DNA of 64,000 nucleotides from Wenxinia saemankumensis (GTDB taxonomy: Bacteria; Pseudomonadota; Alphaproteobacteria; Rhodobacterales; Rhodobacteraceae): positions 124,001-188,000 of the forward strand of contig NZ_FQYO01000004.1 of NCBI RefSeq assembly GCF_900141735.1. The letters are read 5' to 3'. The notes beneath the pieces were generated by a model. That model searched no databases. It was given only the letters and a program-made list of their open reading frames with translations, and was not told the DNA's origin. Shown in pieces: positions 27,208 to 36,022 of the stretch; the first letter of the stretch is position 1; every line of letters begins with the position of its first letter. Made by a program: the position numbers and the translations under genes.

Positions 27208-27254
27208 CGCGGGCGGTTCCCCGATCGGGCGGCGCGCGGCGCGGCGGCGTCGTG

Positions 27255-27278
27255 CCGGAGTATTTGGGGCAAGATAAG
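27255..27278 (+). repeat. 24-base dispersed motif, copy 1
   Basis: CCGGAGTATTT-GG-GGCAAGATAAG, nearly identical to the copy at 41893. It lies in the gap between converging efp and thiQ. Such GGAGTATTT motifs recur at gene ends in Rhodobacterales chromosomes. Confidence 0.7.
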
Positions 27279-27407
27279 AGCCTTTCGCGGCGTGCGGCGG
27301 TCCGGTGCCGGGATCTGGCGCCGGGCATCTGGCGGGTTCCGGTCCTGTCCGGCATCGGCGCGTGCTGATCCGGGCGGCGCCCCGGGAACGACGGCGGCGG
27401 GCCCCGA

Positions 27408-28115
27408 TCAGGACCGGTCCGGCGCGCGCAGATAGGCGGCGAGCGCCGGAGGCGGGTCGGCGAGCAGGTCCGCCGTGTCGAACGGGCCGGTGGCGCGGCC
27501 CTCGGCCACCAGCACCGTCCGCGCCGCGATGCGGGTCGCGTCTCCGGGATCGTGGCTGACCATGAGGACCAGCCGCTCCGGACCGGCCACGAGTCCGGCC
27601 ACGAGGTCGAGCATCTCGTCCTTCAGCGCCGGGCCGAGCGCGGCGAAGGCCTCGTCCAGCAGCACGACCGGACGTCCCGACAGCAGCACCCGCGCCAGCG
27701 CCGCCCGGCCCTGCTGCCCGCCCGAGAGCTGCGCGGGCCGGTCGCCGCCGCGCCCGGACAGGCCGACGCGGGCGAGCGCGCCCTCGACCCTGTCCCGGTC
27801 CTCCGCCGGAAGCCGCAGGCGCGGGCCGAGCGCGAGGCCGACATTCTGCGCCACCGTGAGATGCGGAAAGAGGTTGCCGTCCTGGAACAGGACCGAGACC
27901 GGCCGCGCGCCGGGGACGAGCCCCGTCAGGTCCCGCCCGGCCCAACGCACCCGCCCCGCCTGCGGGGCGAGGAAGCCGGCGATCCCCGCCAGCAGCGTCG
28001 ACTTGCCCCCGCCGGAGGGGCCGATCACGGCCACCGTCCCGCCCGCCTCCAGCGCCAGGTCCGCCTCCAGCCGGAAGCCGCCCTGCGCGAGGGCGAGACG
28101 GTCAAGCTCGAGCAT
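27408..28115 (-). CDS. thiQ: Thiamine ABC transporter ATPase
   Basis: ATPase of 235 residues with Walker A GPSGGGKST at 32-40, signature LSGGQQGR and Walker B PVVLLDEAFAALGP. Its short length and position after thiP and thiB, under a TPP riboswitch, identify it as ThiQ. Its start overlaps thiP by 14 bases. Confidence 0.92.
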   Translation of the reverse strand: MLELDRLALAQGGFRLEADLALEAGGTVAVIGPSGGGKSTLLAGIAGFLAPQAGRVRWAGRDLTGLVPGARPVSVLFQDGNLFPHLTVAQNVGLALGPRLRLPAEDRDRVEGALARVGLSGRGGDRPAQLSGGQQGRAALARVLLSGRPVVLLDEAFAALGPALKDEMLDLVAGLVAGPERLVLMVSHDPGDATRIAARTVLVAEGRATGPFDTADLLADPPPALAAYLRAPDRS

Positions 28116-29667
28116 GGCGTCCCCCCCGGTCGAAGAGCCAGAACAGGCCGAGCGAGAGCGCCACCAGCAGCAGGCCCGCCCCTGCCGCCGCCTCCATCCG
28201 GTAGGCGCCCATCAGGCGGTACATGGCCAGCGGCAGCGTCTCCTGCGCCTCGCCCGCGAAGAGCGCGATGACGCCGAGATCGCCCATCGACAGGGCCGTC
28301 GCGAGCCCGGCCGCGAAGCCGAGCGGGGCGCGCAGCCCCGGCAGCAGCAGGATCCGCAGCCGCCGCCAGCCCGTCAGGCCCAGCGAATCGGCGAGCCGGC
28401 CGTGCCCGGCCTCGACCTGGGCCACGGCGGGGGCCAGCAGGCCCGCCGCGAAGGGCAGCGACAGCAGCGCGTTGACGATCACCGTGACCGGCAGCGCGAC
28501 GTCCAGCGGCGAGACGAAGGGGCGGACGATCAGGAACAGCCCCGTCCCGAGGACCAGCGCCGAGACCGCCAGCGGCAGCGCCCCGGCGAGGGCCGCCGCC
28601 CGGCCGCCCCGCAGCGCCAGCGCCAGCGCCGCCGCGAGCGCCAGCGCGGTGGAGGCGAGGGCGACCGCGACCGACCGCCCCGCCGCCGCCCAGACCGAGC
28701 CCGGCATGTCCGCCAGCCCCGGCAGGCCGCGCGCCGCCACCATCCCGAGCGGCAGCAGCAGGAACCCCGCCGCCAGCGCGATCCACGCCGCGTCGCGGAT
28801 CCGGGCGGCGCGGCCCCGCGCATCCCAGCGCTCGACCACGCGTCCCGTCCCCGCGCCCCAGGCCGAGGGGATCGCGACCGCCCGGCTCGCCGTCACGGCG
28901 GCCAGGCAGAGCGCGACCTGCACCGCCGCCAGGAGTGCGGCCCGCCCCGGCGCGAAGTCGAAGCGCAGCGCCTGGTAGATCGCGAGCTCGACCGTCGTCG
29001 CGCGCGGCCCGCCCCCGAGCGTGAGCGCCACGGCGAAGGAGGTCAGGCAGAGCAGGAAGATCAGCAGCCAGGCGCCGGGCGCCGCCGCGCGCAGCATCGG
29101 GATCTCGAGCAGCCGCCCCACCGGCGCGTTCAGCGACGCGGCGAGGCGGAACCGCTCGGCCGGGATCGCCTGCCAGCCCTGCAGCAGGATCCGCGTCGCG
29201 AGCGGCAGGTTGAAGAAGACATGCGCCAGCACCACGCCCGGCCAGCCGTAGATCGAGACGCGCGGCAGGCCCAGCGCCCCCAGCGCGTCGTTCAGCAGCC
29301 CCCCCCGGCCGAACACGGCCAGAAGGCCCAGCACGGCGACGATGACCGGCAGGACGAAGGGCGCGCCCATCAGCGTCACCACCGCCGCGCGCCCCGGAAA
29401 GCGCCGGCGTGCCAGGGCGCGCGCCACCGGTACGGCCAGCGCGATCGACAGCGTGGCCGAGAGGGCGGCCTGCCACAGGGTGAAGCGGATCGCCGCCCAG
29501 TCGGCGGGAGCGAGCGCGGCGCCCGCCCCCCCGGAAGCGGGGCCGCCCGCCCGCAGTGCCACCGCGCCGAGCGGCAGCAGGACCAGCGCTGAGACGCAGG
29601 CCGCCGCCACCGCCCCGGGACAGCGGGGCGGTCCCCTCCGGGCGCGGGGCGGGACGGCCGCGTTCAT
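28102..29667 (-). CDS. thiP: Thiamine ABC transporter permease
   Basis: A fused double permease of 521 residues, typical for ThiP, with two homologous halves of about six helices each. Each half has its own EAA-type loop (QGWQAIPAERFRLAASLNAP in the first; ADSLGLTGWRRLRI in the second). It starts right after thiB, within eight bases. It imports thiamine or TPP presented by the binding protein. Confidence 0.93.
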   Translation of the reverse strand: MNAAVPPRARRGPPRCPGAVAAACVSALVLLPLGAVALRAGGPASGGAGAALAPADWAAIRFTLWQAALSATLSIALAVPVARALARRRFPGRAAVVTLMGAPFVLPVIVAVLGLLAVFGRGGLLNDALGALGLPRVSIYGWPGVVLAHVFFNLPLATRILLQGWQAIPAERFRLAASLNAPVGRLLEIPMLRAAAPGAWLLIFLLCLTSFAVALTLGGGPRATTVELAIYQALRFDFAPGRAALLAAVQVALCLAAVTASRAVAIPSAWGAGTGRVVERWDARGRAARIRDAAWIALAAGFLLLPLGMVAARGLPGLADMPGSVWAAAGRSVAVALASTALALAAALALALRGGRAAALAGALPLAVSALVLGTGLFLIVRPFVSPLDVALPVTVIVNALLSLPFAAGLLAPAVAQVEAGHGRLADSLGLTGWRRLRILLLPGLRAPLGFAAGLATALSMGDLGVIALFAGEAQETLPLAMYRLMGAYRMEAAAGAGLLLVALSLGLFWLFDRGGRHARA

Positions 29668-29674
29668 CGCGGGG

Positions 29675-30658
29675 TCAGCGGCTGAGCGCCGTCCGCCAGG
29701 TGTCCAGCGCGGGGCCGCGCGCGGCCTGCGCCTCGTCCGGCGGCAGCAGCAGCGCCCGGTCCTGCGGAAGCGGCTCGGCGAAGCCCTCCGGCAGGCCGCC
29801 CTCGGGCGTCGCGACCGGGAACATCCAGTTCGTCTCGGGGATCGCCGCCTGCGCCGCGTCCTGCGTCAGGAAGGCGAGGAACTCGGCCGCAAGGTCCGGC
29901 TGGTCGGTGCCGGCGACGATGCCCGCCACCTCGACCTGCATGTAATGGCCCTCGTCGAAGGTCCAGGCGACCTTGGTCCCGTCCCCCTCGCCGAGGAGGT
30001 GGTAGGACGGCGAGGTGGTGTAGGAGAGGACCGCGTCGGCCTCGCCCTCGAGGAACAGGTTGTAGGCCTCGGTCCAGCCCGGGGTGACGGTGACGATGTT
30101 GTCGGCGAGCCCCTCCCAGATCTCGCCCGCGCGCTCCCCGTAGGCCGCCTCGACCCAGAGCAGCAGGCCGAGACCGGGGGTGGAGGAGCGGGGATCCTGG
30201 ATTACGATCGACAGGTCCGATGCCGCCAGCACCTCGAAGGAGGCGGGCGCCTCGGTCCCTTCGTCAGCGACGAAGGCGAAGTAGCCCCAGTCGAAGGGCA
30301 CGAAATCGGGATCGTCCCAGGCGACCGGCAGCAGGTCCATTTCGGGCGACAGGCCGTGCGGGGCGAAGAGCCCCGTCTCGCGCGCCGCCGCGACCAGCGA
30401 GGTGTCGAGGCCGAGGATCACGTCCGCCTCGGTCGAGGGCCCTTCGAGCTGCAGGCGCGAGAGCAGCGCCGCGCCGTCGCCGGCGGCGACGATCCGGAGG
30501 TCGCAGCCGCATTCCTCCTCGAAGGCGGCCTCGATCACCGGGCCGGGGCCCCATTCGGTCGGAAAGCTGTCATAGGCGTAGACGACGAGCTGAGGTCGAT
30601 CCTGCGCGGCGGCGGCGGTGCCGAGCACGCAGAGCGCAAGGGTGGCGGGAAGACGCAT
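29675..30658 (-). CDS. thiB: Thiamine/TPP-binding periplasmic protein
   Basis: Binding protein of 327 residues with a signal peptide to about residue 18 (GTAAAA-QDRPQLVVYAYDS). The VYAYDSF opening and the later LLLWVEAAYGER and GWTEAYNLFLEGEADAVLSYTTSP segments are typical ThiB. ATG 30658 was chosen because it starts the signal peptide and follows AGGA. It is the first gene of thiBPQ, 54 bases after a TPP riboswitch. Confidence 0.94.
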   Translation of the reverse strand: MRLPATLALCVLGTAAAAQDRPQLVVYAYDSFPTEWGPGPVIEAAFEEECGCDLRIVAAGDGAALLSRLQLEGPSTEADVILGLDTSLVAAARETGLFAPHGLSPEMDLLPVAWDDPDFVPFDWGYFAFVADEGTEAPASFEVLAASDLSIVIQDPRSSTPGLGLLLWVEAAYGERAGEIWEGLADNIVTVTPGWTEAYNLFLEGEADAVLSYTTSPSYHLLGEGDGTKVAWTFDEGHYMQVEVAGIVAGTDQPDLAAEFLAFLTQDAAQAAIPETNWMFPVATPEGGLPEGFAEPLPQDRALLLPPDEAQAARGPALDTWRTALSR

Positions 30659-30711
30659 GATGCGGGTCCTTTCCTCATTCGGCCCCCGCGCGGCGGGTCG
30701 ATGGGCGGCTC

Positions 30712-30806
30712 CCACGACCTTCCCTCCGCCGGTGCTGACCGGTTCAGGTTCGACGGGTTCGCGCGTCGCCGCGCATCTCAGCCCGTTGGGGCACCCCGAG
30801 GTGACG
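30712..30806 (-). ncRNA. TPP riboswitch (THI element) upstream of thiBPQ
   Basis: Read on the minus strand the leader has GGGGTGCCC, the core GGCTGAGA, then GAACCTGAACCGGTCAG and ACCGGCGGAGGGAA. These are the conserved blocks of the thiamine-pyrophosphate aptamer in correct order. It should lower thiBPQ expression when TPP is plentiful; the short distance to the thiB start suggests control at translation initiation. Confidence 0.95.
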
Positions 30807-30915
30807 GCAGACCTAACATGGGCGGGGCCGTCCGCAAGGGGGATGGATGGTTGCTTGCAGGAATACGCAGGAGCGTTAGACTTCCGCAGGGGAAATCTCG
30901 ACGCAGGAGGCCAGG

Positions 30916-31308
30916 ATGATCCGGCGTGCTCTCATCGCCCTCGCCATCGCCGCGGCTCCGGCCGCGCCCGCGGGGGCCCAGACGCTGCTCGGCGAGTATT
31001 ACTCGCTGATCTCGCCCACCGACATGGTCAATTCCAGCGGCGTGCCGCTCCGCGACGCCTGCGCGGTGCTGCAGCAGGACCGCGCGAACTACCACCGGTT
31101 CGGCCGCCGCGATCCCGGCGACGGTCCCGATCCCTGGTTCGCCGCGCCGGCCGCGCGGGCCGTTCTCGGCACGAATTGCCGCTTCGCGCCGGGCAACGAA
31201 TATGTGGGGCAGTACATCGCCAGCGGTCGCACGCGCGCCGTCTGGGTGCAGGTCTACGGCTCGGGCGGCTTCCCGTCCTACGTCGTCGTGCACGAGGGCG
31301 CGGGCTGA
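30916..31308 (+). CDS. Small secreted hypothetical protein
   Basis: 130 residues with a clear signal peptide to about residue 21 (AAPAGA-QTLLGEYY). The mature part of about 109 residues has two cysteines in the order C49 and C87 (a possible disulfide) and ends in a beta-rich WVQVYGSGGFPSYVVVHEG. ATG 30916 follows AGGAGG at 30906-30911, a strong ribosome-binding site. It is divergent from thiBPQ. No family recognised. Confidence 0.72.
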   Translation: MIRRALIALAIAAAPAAPAGAQTLLGEYYSLISPTDMVNSSGVPLRDACAVLQQDRANYHRFGRRDPGDGPDPWFAAPAARAVLGTNCRFAPGNEYVGQYIASGRTRAVWVQVYGSGGFPSYVVVHEGAG

Positions 31309-31404
31309 TCTCGCGCCCGTCCTCCGTCGCTCCGCCGGGCGGTGCGCCATTCCGACCAGCCGCGCCTCGGCCGCCGGGTCGATGACCGGCGTCCCGCCCG
31401 CGAG

Positions 31405-31700
31405 GATCCCGGCCCCGGGATCCTCGGACGCCGCGATGTCGAGCCTGCCCTCCGACCTGGCGACGATGGTCGAGACGACGGGCCGCCGGTGATGTTCACC
31501 AGCCTGCGGATCACGTCCATCAGCCGCTCGATGCCCGGGATCGGCGCGATCCCCTCGATCGGTCTCGCGCCCCGTCATGGCCTGTCGGTCGAGCCCGGTC
31601 GCGGCGCTGTTGCTGCACTTCCTCGAGGCGCCGTCGCCGCCGGGCAGGCCCCCCGCCGCCATCGGGATCATGATCCGGGTGGTCAGGGTCAGTCTCGGCC
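31405..31700 (-). pseudogene. Decayed C-terminal fragment of a dicarboxylate/amino-acid:cation symporter
   Basis: Minus-strand translation across 31559-31490 reads IEGIAPIPGIERLMDVIRRL then VNITGG. After a shift of frame it continues VVSTIVARSEGRLD. This matches the ...GxDRxxDMxRTxxNVTGDAVVSxIVAxSEG... end of DctA/GltT-type (DAACS) transporters. Upstream, AAGGLPGG resembles the conserved loop before the last helix, but the sequence in between is out of frame. No start or complete frame remains, so it is a relic. Confidence 0.55.
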
Positions 31701-31933
31701 CCGCGGGGTCCCGGTCGCATCCCGCGCCATCCTGATGCTCCCCGTCCTGCCGCCCGGTCCTGCCACGCCGGCCCGAAAGGTCGAAACCGCTGCGGCGCTC
31801 CCCGCGGCGGGGGCCGCGCCGGCCGTCCTCCGCGCGAGTCTGCCCGCCGCGCGGGCCTGTCCGGGCCCCCCGCACGATTGCCGCCCCTCCCCCGACGCGC
31901 TATCCCCGGCCCAGCTGCGAAAGGGCCCAGACG

Positions 31934-33034
31934 ATGTCGTTCAACACCTACGGCCACCTCTTCCGCGTCACGACCTGGGGCGAGAGCCACGGACCCGCGC
32001 TCGGCGCGACGGTGGACGGCTGCCCGCCCGGGATCGCCCTGACGGAGGCCGACATCCAGCCCTGGCTCGACCGCCGCCGCCCCGGCCAGAACCGCAACAC
32101 GACGCAGCGGCAGGAGGCCGACCAGGTCGAGATCCTGTCGGGCACGTTCGAGGGGCGGACCACCGGCACGCCGATCCAGCTCATGATCCGCAACACCGAC
32201 CAGCGGTCGAAGGATTACGGCGAGATCGCCCGGACCTTCCGCCCCGGCCATGCCGACATCACCTATCACCTGAAATACGGGATCCGGGACTATCGCGGCG
32301 GCGGCCGCTCCTCCGCCCGCGAGACGGCGGCCCGCGTCGCCGCCGGCGGCGTCGCCCGCGCCGCGCTGGCCGCGCTGGTGCCGGACCTCGCGATCACCGG
32401 CTACATGGTCCAGATGGGCCCCCGCGCCATCGACCGCGCCCGGCTCGACCTGGCCGAGGTTCCGCGGAACGACTTCTGGTGCCCCGACGCCGAGACGGCG
32501 AAGTTGTGGGAGGACGACCTCCTCGCCCTGCGCAAGGACCACGATTCGGTCGGCGCCATGATCGAGCTGACCATCTCCGGCACACCCCCCGGCCTCGGCG
32601 CGCCGGTCTACGGCAAGCTCGACACGGATCTCGCCGCCGCGATGATGAGCATCAACGCGGTGAAGGGCGTCGAGATCGGCGAGGGCATGGCCGCCGCCGC
32701 CCTCACGGGGCGCGCCAACGCGGACGAGATCGTCATGGGCGAGGATGGCCCGGGCTACCTCTCCAACCATGCCGGCGGCATCCTGGGCGGCATCTCGACC
32801 GGGCAGGACATCGTGCTGCGCTTCGCGGTCAAGCCGACCTCCTCCATCCTTTCCCCCCGCCGCTCGATCACGACGGACGGCGAGCCGACCGAGGTGGTGA
32901 CGAAGGGCCGGCACGATCCCTGCGTGGGCATCCGCGCGGTGCCGGTGGCCGAGGCGATGGCCGCGTCGGTGATCCTCGACCACCTCCTGCTCGATCGCGG
33001 CCAGACCGGCGGCGTCCGCGGCCGGATCGGCTGA
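31934..33034 (+). CDS. aroC: Chorismate synthase
   Basis: Last shikimate-pathway step, converting EPSP to chorismate with reduced FMN. The 366 residues show all signatures: [19 protein letters not shown] near the N-terminus, [11 protein letters not shown], the [11 protein letters not shown] motif and the late [14 protein letters not shown] 31934 is preceded by GAAAGG. The gene stands alone after the symporter relic and before a repeat copy. Confidence 0.97.
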   Translation: MSFNTYGHLFRVTTWGESHGPALGATVDGCPPGIALTEADIQPWLDRRRPGQNRNTTQRQEADQVEILSGTFEGRTTGTPIQLMIRNTDQRSKDYGEIARTFRPGHADITYHLKYGIRDYRGGGRSSARETAARVAAGGVARAALAALVPDLAITGYMVQMGPRAIDRARLDLAEVPRNDFWCPDAETAKLWEDDLLALRKDHDSVGAMIELTISGTPPGLGAPVYGKLDTDLAAAMMSINAVKGVEIGEGMAAAALTGRANADEIVMGEDGPGYLSNHAGGILGGISTGQDIVLRFAVKPTSSILSPRRSITTDGEPTEVVTKGRHDPCVGIRAVPVAEAMAASVILDHLLLDRGQTGGVRGRIG

Positions 33035-33227
33035 TCCCCCTCCGGGCGGGCGCCGGGATACCGGCATCGACGCCGCCCGCGCGCACGGGCAGGGGCCCTC
33101 CCTGTCCGGAACCAGTGGGCCGGTCCCGCCCCCCGGTCCCGGGGCGACGGCCCGCCCCCGGACACGCCCCCGCCGGACGCACCCCCGCCGCACGCGCCCC
33201 GCCGGGAGGCCGGGCCCGCGCTCCCCC
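33035..33227. other. Intergenic spacer downstream of aroC
   Basis: Extremely GC-rich DNA between aroC and repeat copy B; the whole gap to the MBL gene is about 410 bases. No gene or simple terminator with a T run was seen. Confidence 0.4.
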
Positions 33228-33341
33228 CTTCGCAGGGGTCCAAATACCGATCCCCGGCCGCCACGCGCGGCGGGGCCGGGGCGGGGGGCTCGCGCCGCAA
33301 CCGGTCCCGACAAGGAGCATGCGGGCCGCAGGCCCGCTCCG
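33228..33341. repeat. Intergenic repeat, copy B
   Basis: Begins CCTTCGCAGGGGTCCAAATACC and parallels copy A at 25343 over about 115 bases. Its hairpin is GCGGGCC-GCA-GGCCCGC (33321-33337), one pair shorter and different in sequence from copy A but equally well paired. It lies between the converging aroC and MBL-hydrolase genes. Confidence 0.7.
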
Positions 33342-33445
33342 CTTGATCGGTGGCCCGATCACGCAACCGCTCACGCGACCGATCAGCCATTCAGCAGGAC
33401 CCGGGGCGCGAAGGACGCCCCGACCGCCCCCCCCCGGAGCGGCGC

Positions 33446-34345
33446 TCACAGCCCGATGCGCATCCCGTCCCGGCCCGGATGCAGCGGGCCGGCGAAGTGC
33501 CGCCGCACCTCCGCCTCCCAGGCGGCGGGCTCGCAGCCCGGCAGCCCCTCCGGCACCAAGTGGGTCAGCGCGAGCGCCCCCACCCCGGCCTCCGCCGCGA
33601 TCCGGCCGACCTCCCCCGCCTGCGTGTGGGATCGCAGGATATGTGCCTTCAGCCGCGGGTCGGGATGGGCGAGGCCGGCGACCAGCGCATCGACCCCCGC
33701 CTCCAGCAGGGCCTCGTGGATCAGCAGGTCCGCGCCGCGGCAGAAGCCGGCCCAGCCCTCGTGCGGGGCAGTGTCGCCGGACAGTACGACCGACCGTCCT
33801 GCCCCTTCGATCCGCAGGGCGTAGCTCTCCTCGATGGGGGGATGGTGGTTGCGCCGGGCGGTGATCGCCAGCCCCTCGGGCGCCGCGACGGGGCCCTCCT
33901 CCAGCACCTCGATTCCCGCGAGCGGGGCCAGCGGCACGCGGCCCTCGTCGGCGATGCGCAGCTCGATATCGAAGGCCATCGAGGCGAGGAACCCCTCCCA
34001 GTAGGCCGAAAGGCCGGGCGGCCCCACCACCCGGACCGGGCGCGTCAGTCCTGCCGTCCAGGCGGTGTGCAGCAGCGGGCCGAGCTCGAGGTAATGGTCC
34101 GAATGCAGATGCGTGATCAGGATCAGGTCGATCCCCGTCAGCGGCACGCCCTGGTCGCAGATCGCCCGCGCCGTGCCGAGGCCCGCATCCACCAGCACCG
34201 TCCGCCCCGCCAGCCGCAGCAGCACCGAGGAGGGCATGGACGAGCCCGGCCGGATCGCCGGTCCGCCCTTCACGCCCAGCAGCGCGGCCCAGTCCCCGCC
34301 CGTGCCGAAGCCGGGGCCGGGGCCGGCCCCGTTCGCCGCGCTCAT
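33446..34345 (-). CDS. MBL-fold metallo-hydrolase
   Basis: Metallo-beta-lactamase-fold hydrolase of 299 residues, no signal peptide. The metal site HLHSDH is at residues 79-84, further ligands are likely in VVLSGDTAP and at the late histidine in LALTHLVP. The pattern resembles RNase Z-like or AtsA-like members, with substrate unknown. It overlaps the upstream PRC-barrel gene by four bases. Confidence 0.87.
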   Translation of the reverse strand: MSAANGAGPGPGFGTGGDWAALLGVKGGPAIRPGSSMPSSVLLRLAGRTVLVDAGLGTARAICDQGVPLTGIDLILITHLHSDHYLELGPLLHTAWTAGLTRPVRVVGPPGLSAYWEGFLASMAFDIELRIADEGRVPLAPLAGIEVLEEGPVAAPEGLAITARRNHHPPIEESYALRIEGAGRSVVLSGDTAPHEGWAGFCRGADLLIHEALLEAGVDALVAGLAHPDPRLKAHILRSHTQAGEVGRIAAEAGVGALALTHLVPEGLPGCEPAAWEAEVRRHFAGPLHPGRDGMRIGL

Positions 34346-34620
34346 GCGGGCGCGAGGCCGGCGGGGGCGGCGTCGCCCTCGTCGTCCAGAGGCACGCCGG
34401 TCACGTAACCCTCGAGCTCGGCATCCCAGCGCAGCAGCCGCCAGTCCAGCGGATCCACCTCCTCGCCGAGGCCCATGAAGCCGCCATGGCCGATCATCAC
34501 GGCGAGGATCTTCCAGTCGACCACGTCGAAATGGATGTCCTCGATCTGGCCGAGGCGCTCACCCTCCGGGCCGAAGACATTGGCCCCCATGATGCCCGCG
34601 GCCGTGCTCGGTTCGTCCAT
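34342..34620 (-). CDS. PRC-barrel domain protein
   Basis: 92 residues forming a single PRC-barrel: IMGANVFGPEGERLGQIEDI and then WKILAVMIGHGGFMGLGEEV are the typical strands. Such small proteins are often stress-linked and sometimes membrane-associated. It lies four bases after the WYL-regulator stop and overlaps the MBL gene, so the three are probably one transcript. Confidence 0.83.
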   Translation of the reverse strand: MDEPSTAAGIMGANVFGPEGERLGQIEDIHFDVVDWKILAVMIGHGGFMGLGEEVDPLDWRLLRWDAELEGYVTGVPLDDEGDAAPAGLAPA

Positions 34621-34624
34621 CGCG

Positions 34625-35329
34625 TCACTCCTTCGTGGTCTGCCCGCCCCGAGACTGCAGGAGGGCGAGATAGTCGCGCAACAGCGCGACGCGTCTCGGC
34701 CGGAACGTCCGGGCGGCCGGTTCGATCCGCCGGCAGCGGTCGAGCCGGAACATGCGGAACTCCTCGCGCAGGCAGCACCAGGCGAGCAGCATCAGCGCAT
34801 GGTCCAGATGCACCACCTGCAGCGGCAGGACCTGCCGCTCGGTCTCGCGCCCCTCCCGGTCGGCATAGGCGAGGTCCAGCGCGCGCTCGTCCCAGATCGC
34901 CGCGAGGACCGGGCGCAGATCGCCCTCCGCCGCAGGGGGGCGGGACCAGCGGCGCACCATCAGCCCCGTCGCCGCAGCCTCGCGCCGCTGCCGGTCCGGC
35001 AGGCGGGCGACGAGCTTGGCCGCCGCCTGCTCGGCCGCGTGGGCAAGAGAGGCATCCCCCAGCGCCTGCACCTCGGCGAGGCCGAGCAGCACGGCCTCCA
35101 GCTCCATCCTGTCGAAGCTCTGCGGCGGCAGGGCCGGATCCTCGGTCAGGGTGTAGCCGTAGCCCGCCGCCCCCTCGATCCGCGCGCCGCTCGCCCGCAG
35201 GGCCCCGATGTCGCGGTAGATCGTGCGGGGGGTCACTCCCAGCGCCTCGGCCAGGCGGGTCGCGCGCACCGGCGGGCGCATCGCCCGCAGCGCCTGCATC
35301 AGCGACAGCAGCCGTTCCGCGCGGGACAT
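34625..35329 (-). CDS. WYL-domain (YafY-type) transcriptional regulator
   Basis: 234 residues: an N-terminal HTH_11 winged helix (about residues 3-58, with RATRLAEALGVTPRTIYRDI) and a WYL-type ligand-binding domain (about residues 130-215) rich in arginine. ATG 35329 follows GAGGAGG; the frame is open 20 codons further but that part is in the promoter. It is divergent from a glutathione S-transferase, a frequent partner of YafY-type regulators, and has a direct repeat in the shared promoter. Confidence 0.9.
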   Translation of the reverse strand: MSRAERLLSLMQALRAMRPPVRATRLAEALGVTPRTIYRDIGALRASGARIEGAAGYGYTLTEDPALPPQSFDRMELEAVLLGLAEVQALGDASLAHAAEQAAAKLVARLPDRQRREAAATGLMVRRWSRPPAAEGDLRPVLAAIWDERALDLAYADREGRETERQVLPLQVVHLDHALMLLAWCCLREEFRMFRLDRCRRIEPAARTFRPRRVALLRDYLALLQSRGGQTTKE

Positions 35330-35337
35330 CGCCTCCT

Positions 35338-35354
35338 CCTGACAAGTCCTGACA
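35338..35354. promoter_or_regulatory. Candidate WYL-regulator operator, direct repeat
   Basis: CCTGACA occurs twice (35338-35344 and 35348-35354) at a 10-base period, i.e. on the same DNA face, in the 71-base gap between the WYL regulator and the GST gene. Confidence 0.45.
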
Positions 35355-35400
35355 GGGCGGCAGGATACGAAACTCGCAGACCAGCACAAGGAGACACGCC

Positions 35401-36018
35401 ATGCTGACCTTCTTCCACGCGCCGAGATCCCGCTCCTCCCGCATCCGCACCCTTCTCACCGAGATGGACCTGAACGACCGGGTGGAGACGCGGATCGTCT
35501 CGATCCCCCGGCAGGAGGGCAGCGGCGGCCCCGACGACGCCAACCCCCATCCGGACCGGAAGGTGCCCGCGCTGATCCATGACGGGGCGCTCGTGACCGA
35601 GACCTCGGCAATCATGCTCTATCTCACCGATCTCTTTCCCGAGGCGGGTCTCGGCGCACCCATTGGAGACCCGAAACGGGCGGAGTTCCTCACCTGGCTG
35701 GCCTGGTACGGCGACGTGATGGAGCCGGTGATCATCGCGCAGGCCGCCGGCCTCGATCACCCGATCCTGCGGGCGACATTCCGCGGCCCGGCCGAGATGA
35801 CGGCCCGGCTCGAGGCGGCTTTGGCCCGCGGGCCGTGGCTGCTGGGCGATAGGTACAGCGCCGCCGACCTGCTCTGCGCCTCGCCCTTCCTGTGGTTCCC
35901 GGACGCGACGCCGGACAGCCCCGCGATCCGGGACTGGGTCGCGCGGATCGGCGCCCGGCCCGCCTATCGCCGCACGGCCGAGATGGACGAGGCCGACCTG
36001 CCGTCGGTCACCGCCTGA
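35401..36018 (+). CDS. Glutathione S-transferase family protein
   Basis: 205 residues with an N-terminal thioredoxin-like domain (about 1-80; KVPALIHDGALVTETSAIMLYL holds the cis-proline and the ETSA glutathione contact) and a helical C-terminal domain with LLGDRYSAADLL. It probably conjugates glutathione to an electrophile or acts as a reductase; the substrate is unknown. AAGGAG precedes ATG 35401. It is likely controlled by the divergent WYL regulator. Confidence 0.9.
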   Translation: MLTFFHAPRSRSSRIRTLLTEMDLNDRVETRIVSIPRQEGSGGPDDANPHPDRKVPALIHDGALVTETSAIMLYLTDLFPEAGLGAPIGDPKRAEFLTWLAWYGDVMEPVIIAQAAGLDHPILRATFRGPAEMTARLEAALARGPWLLGDRYSAADLLCASPFLWFPDATPDSPAIRDWVARIGARPAYRRTAEMDEADLPSVTA

Positions 36019-36022
36019 GGAG

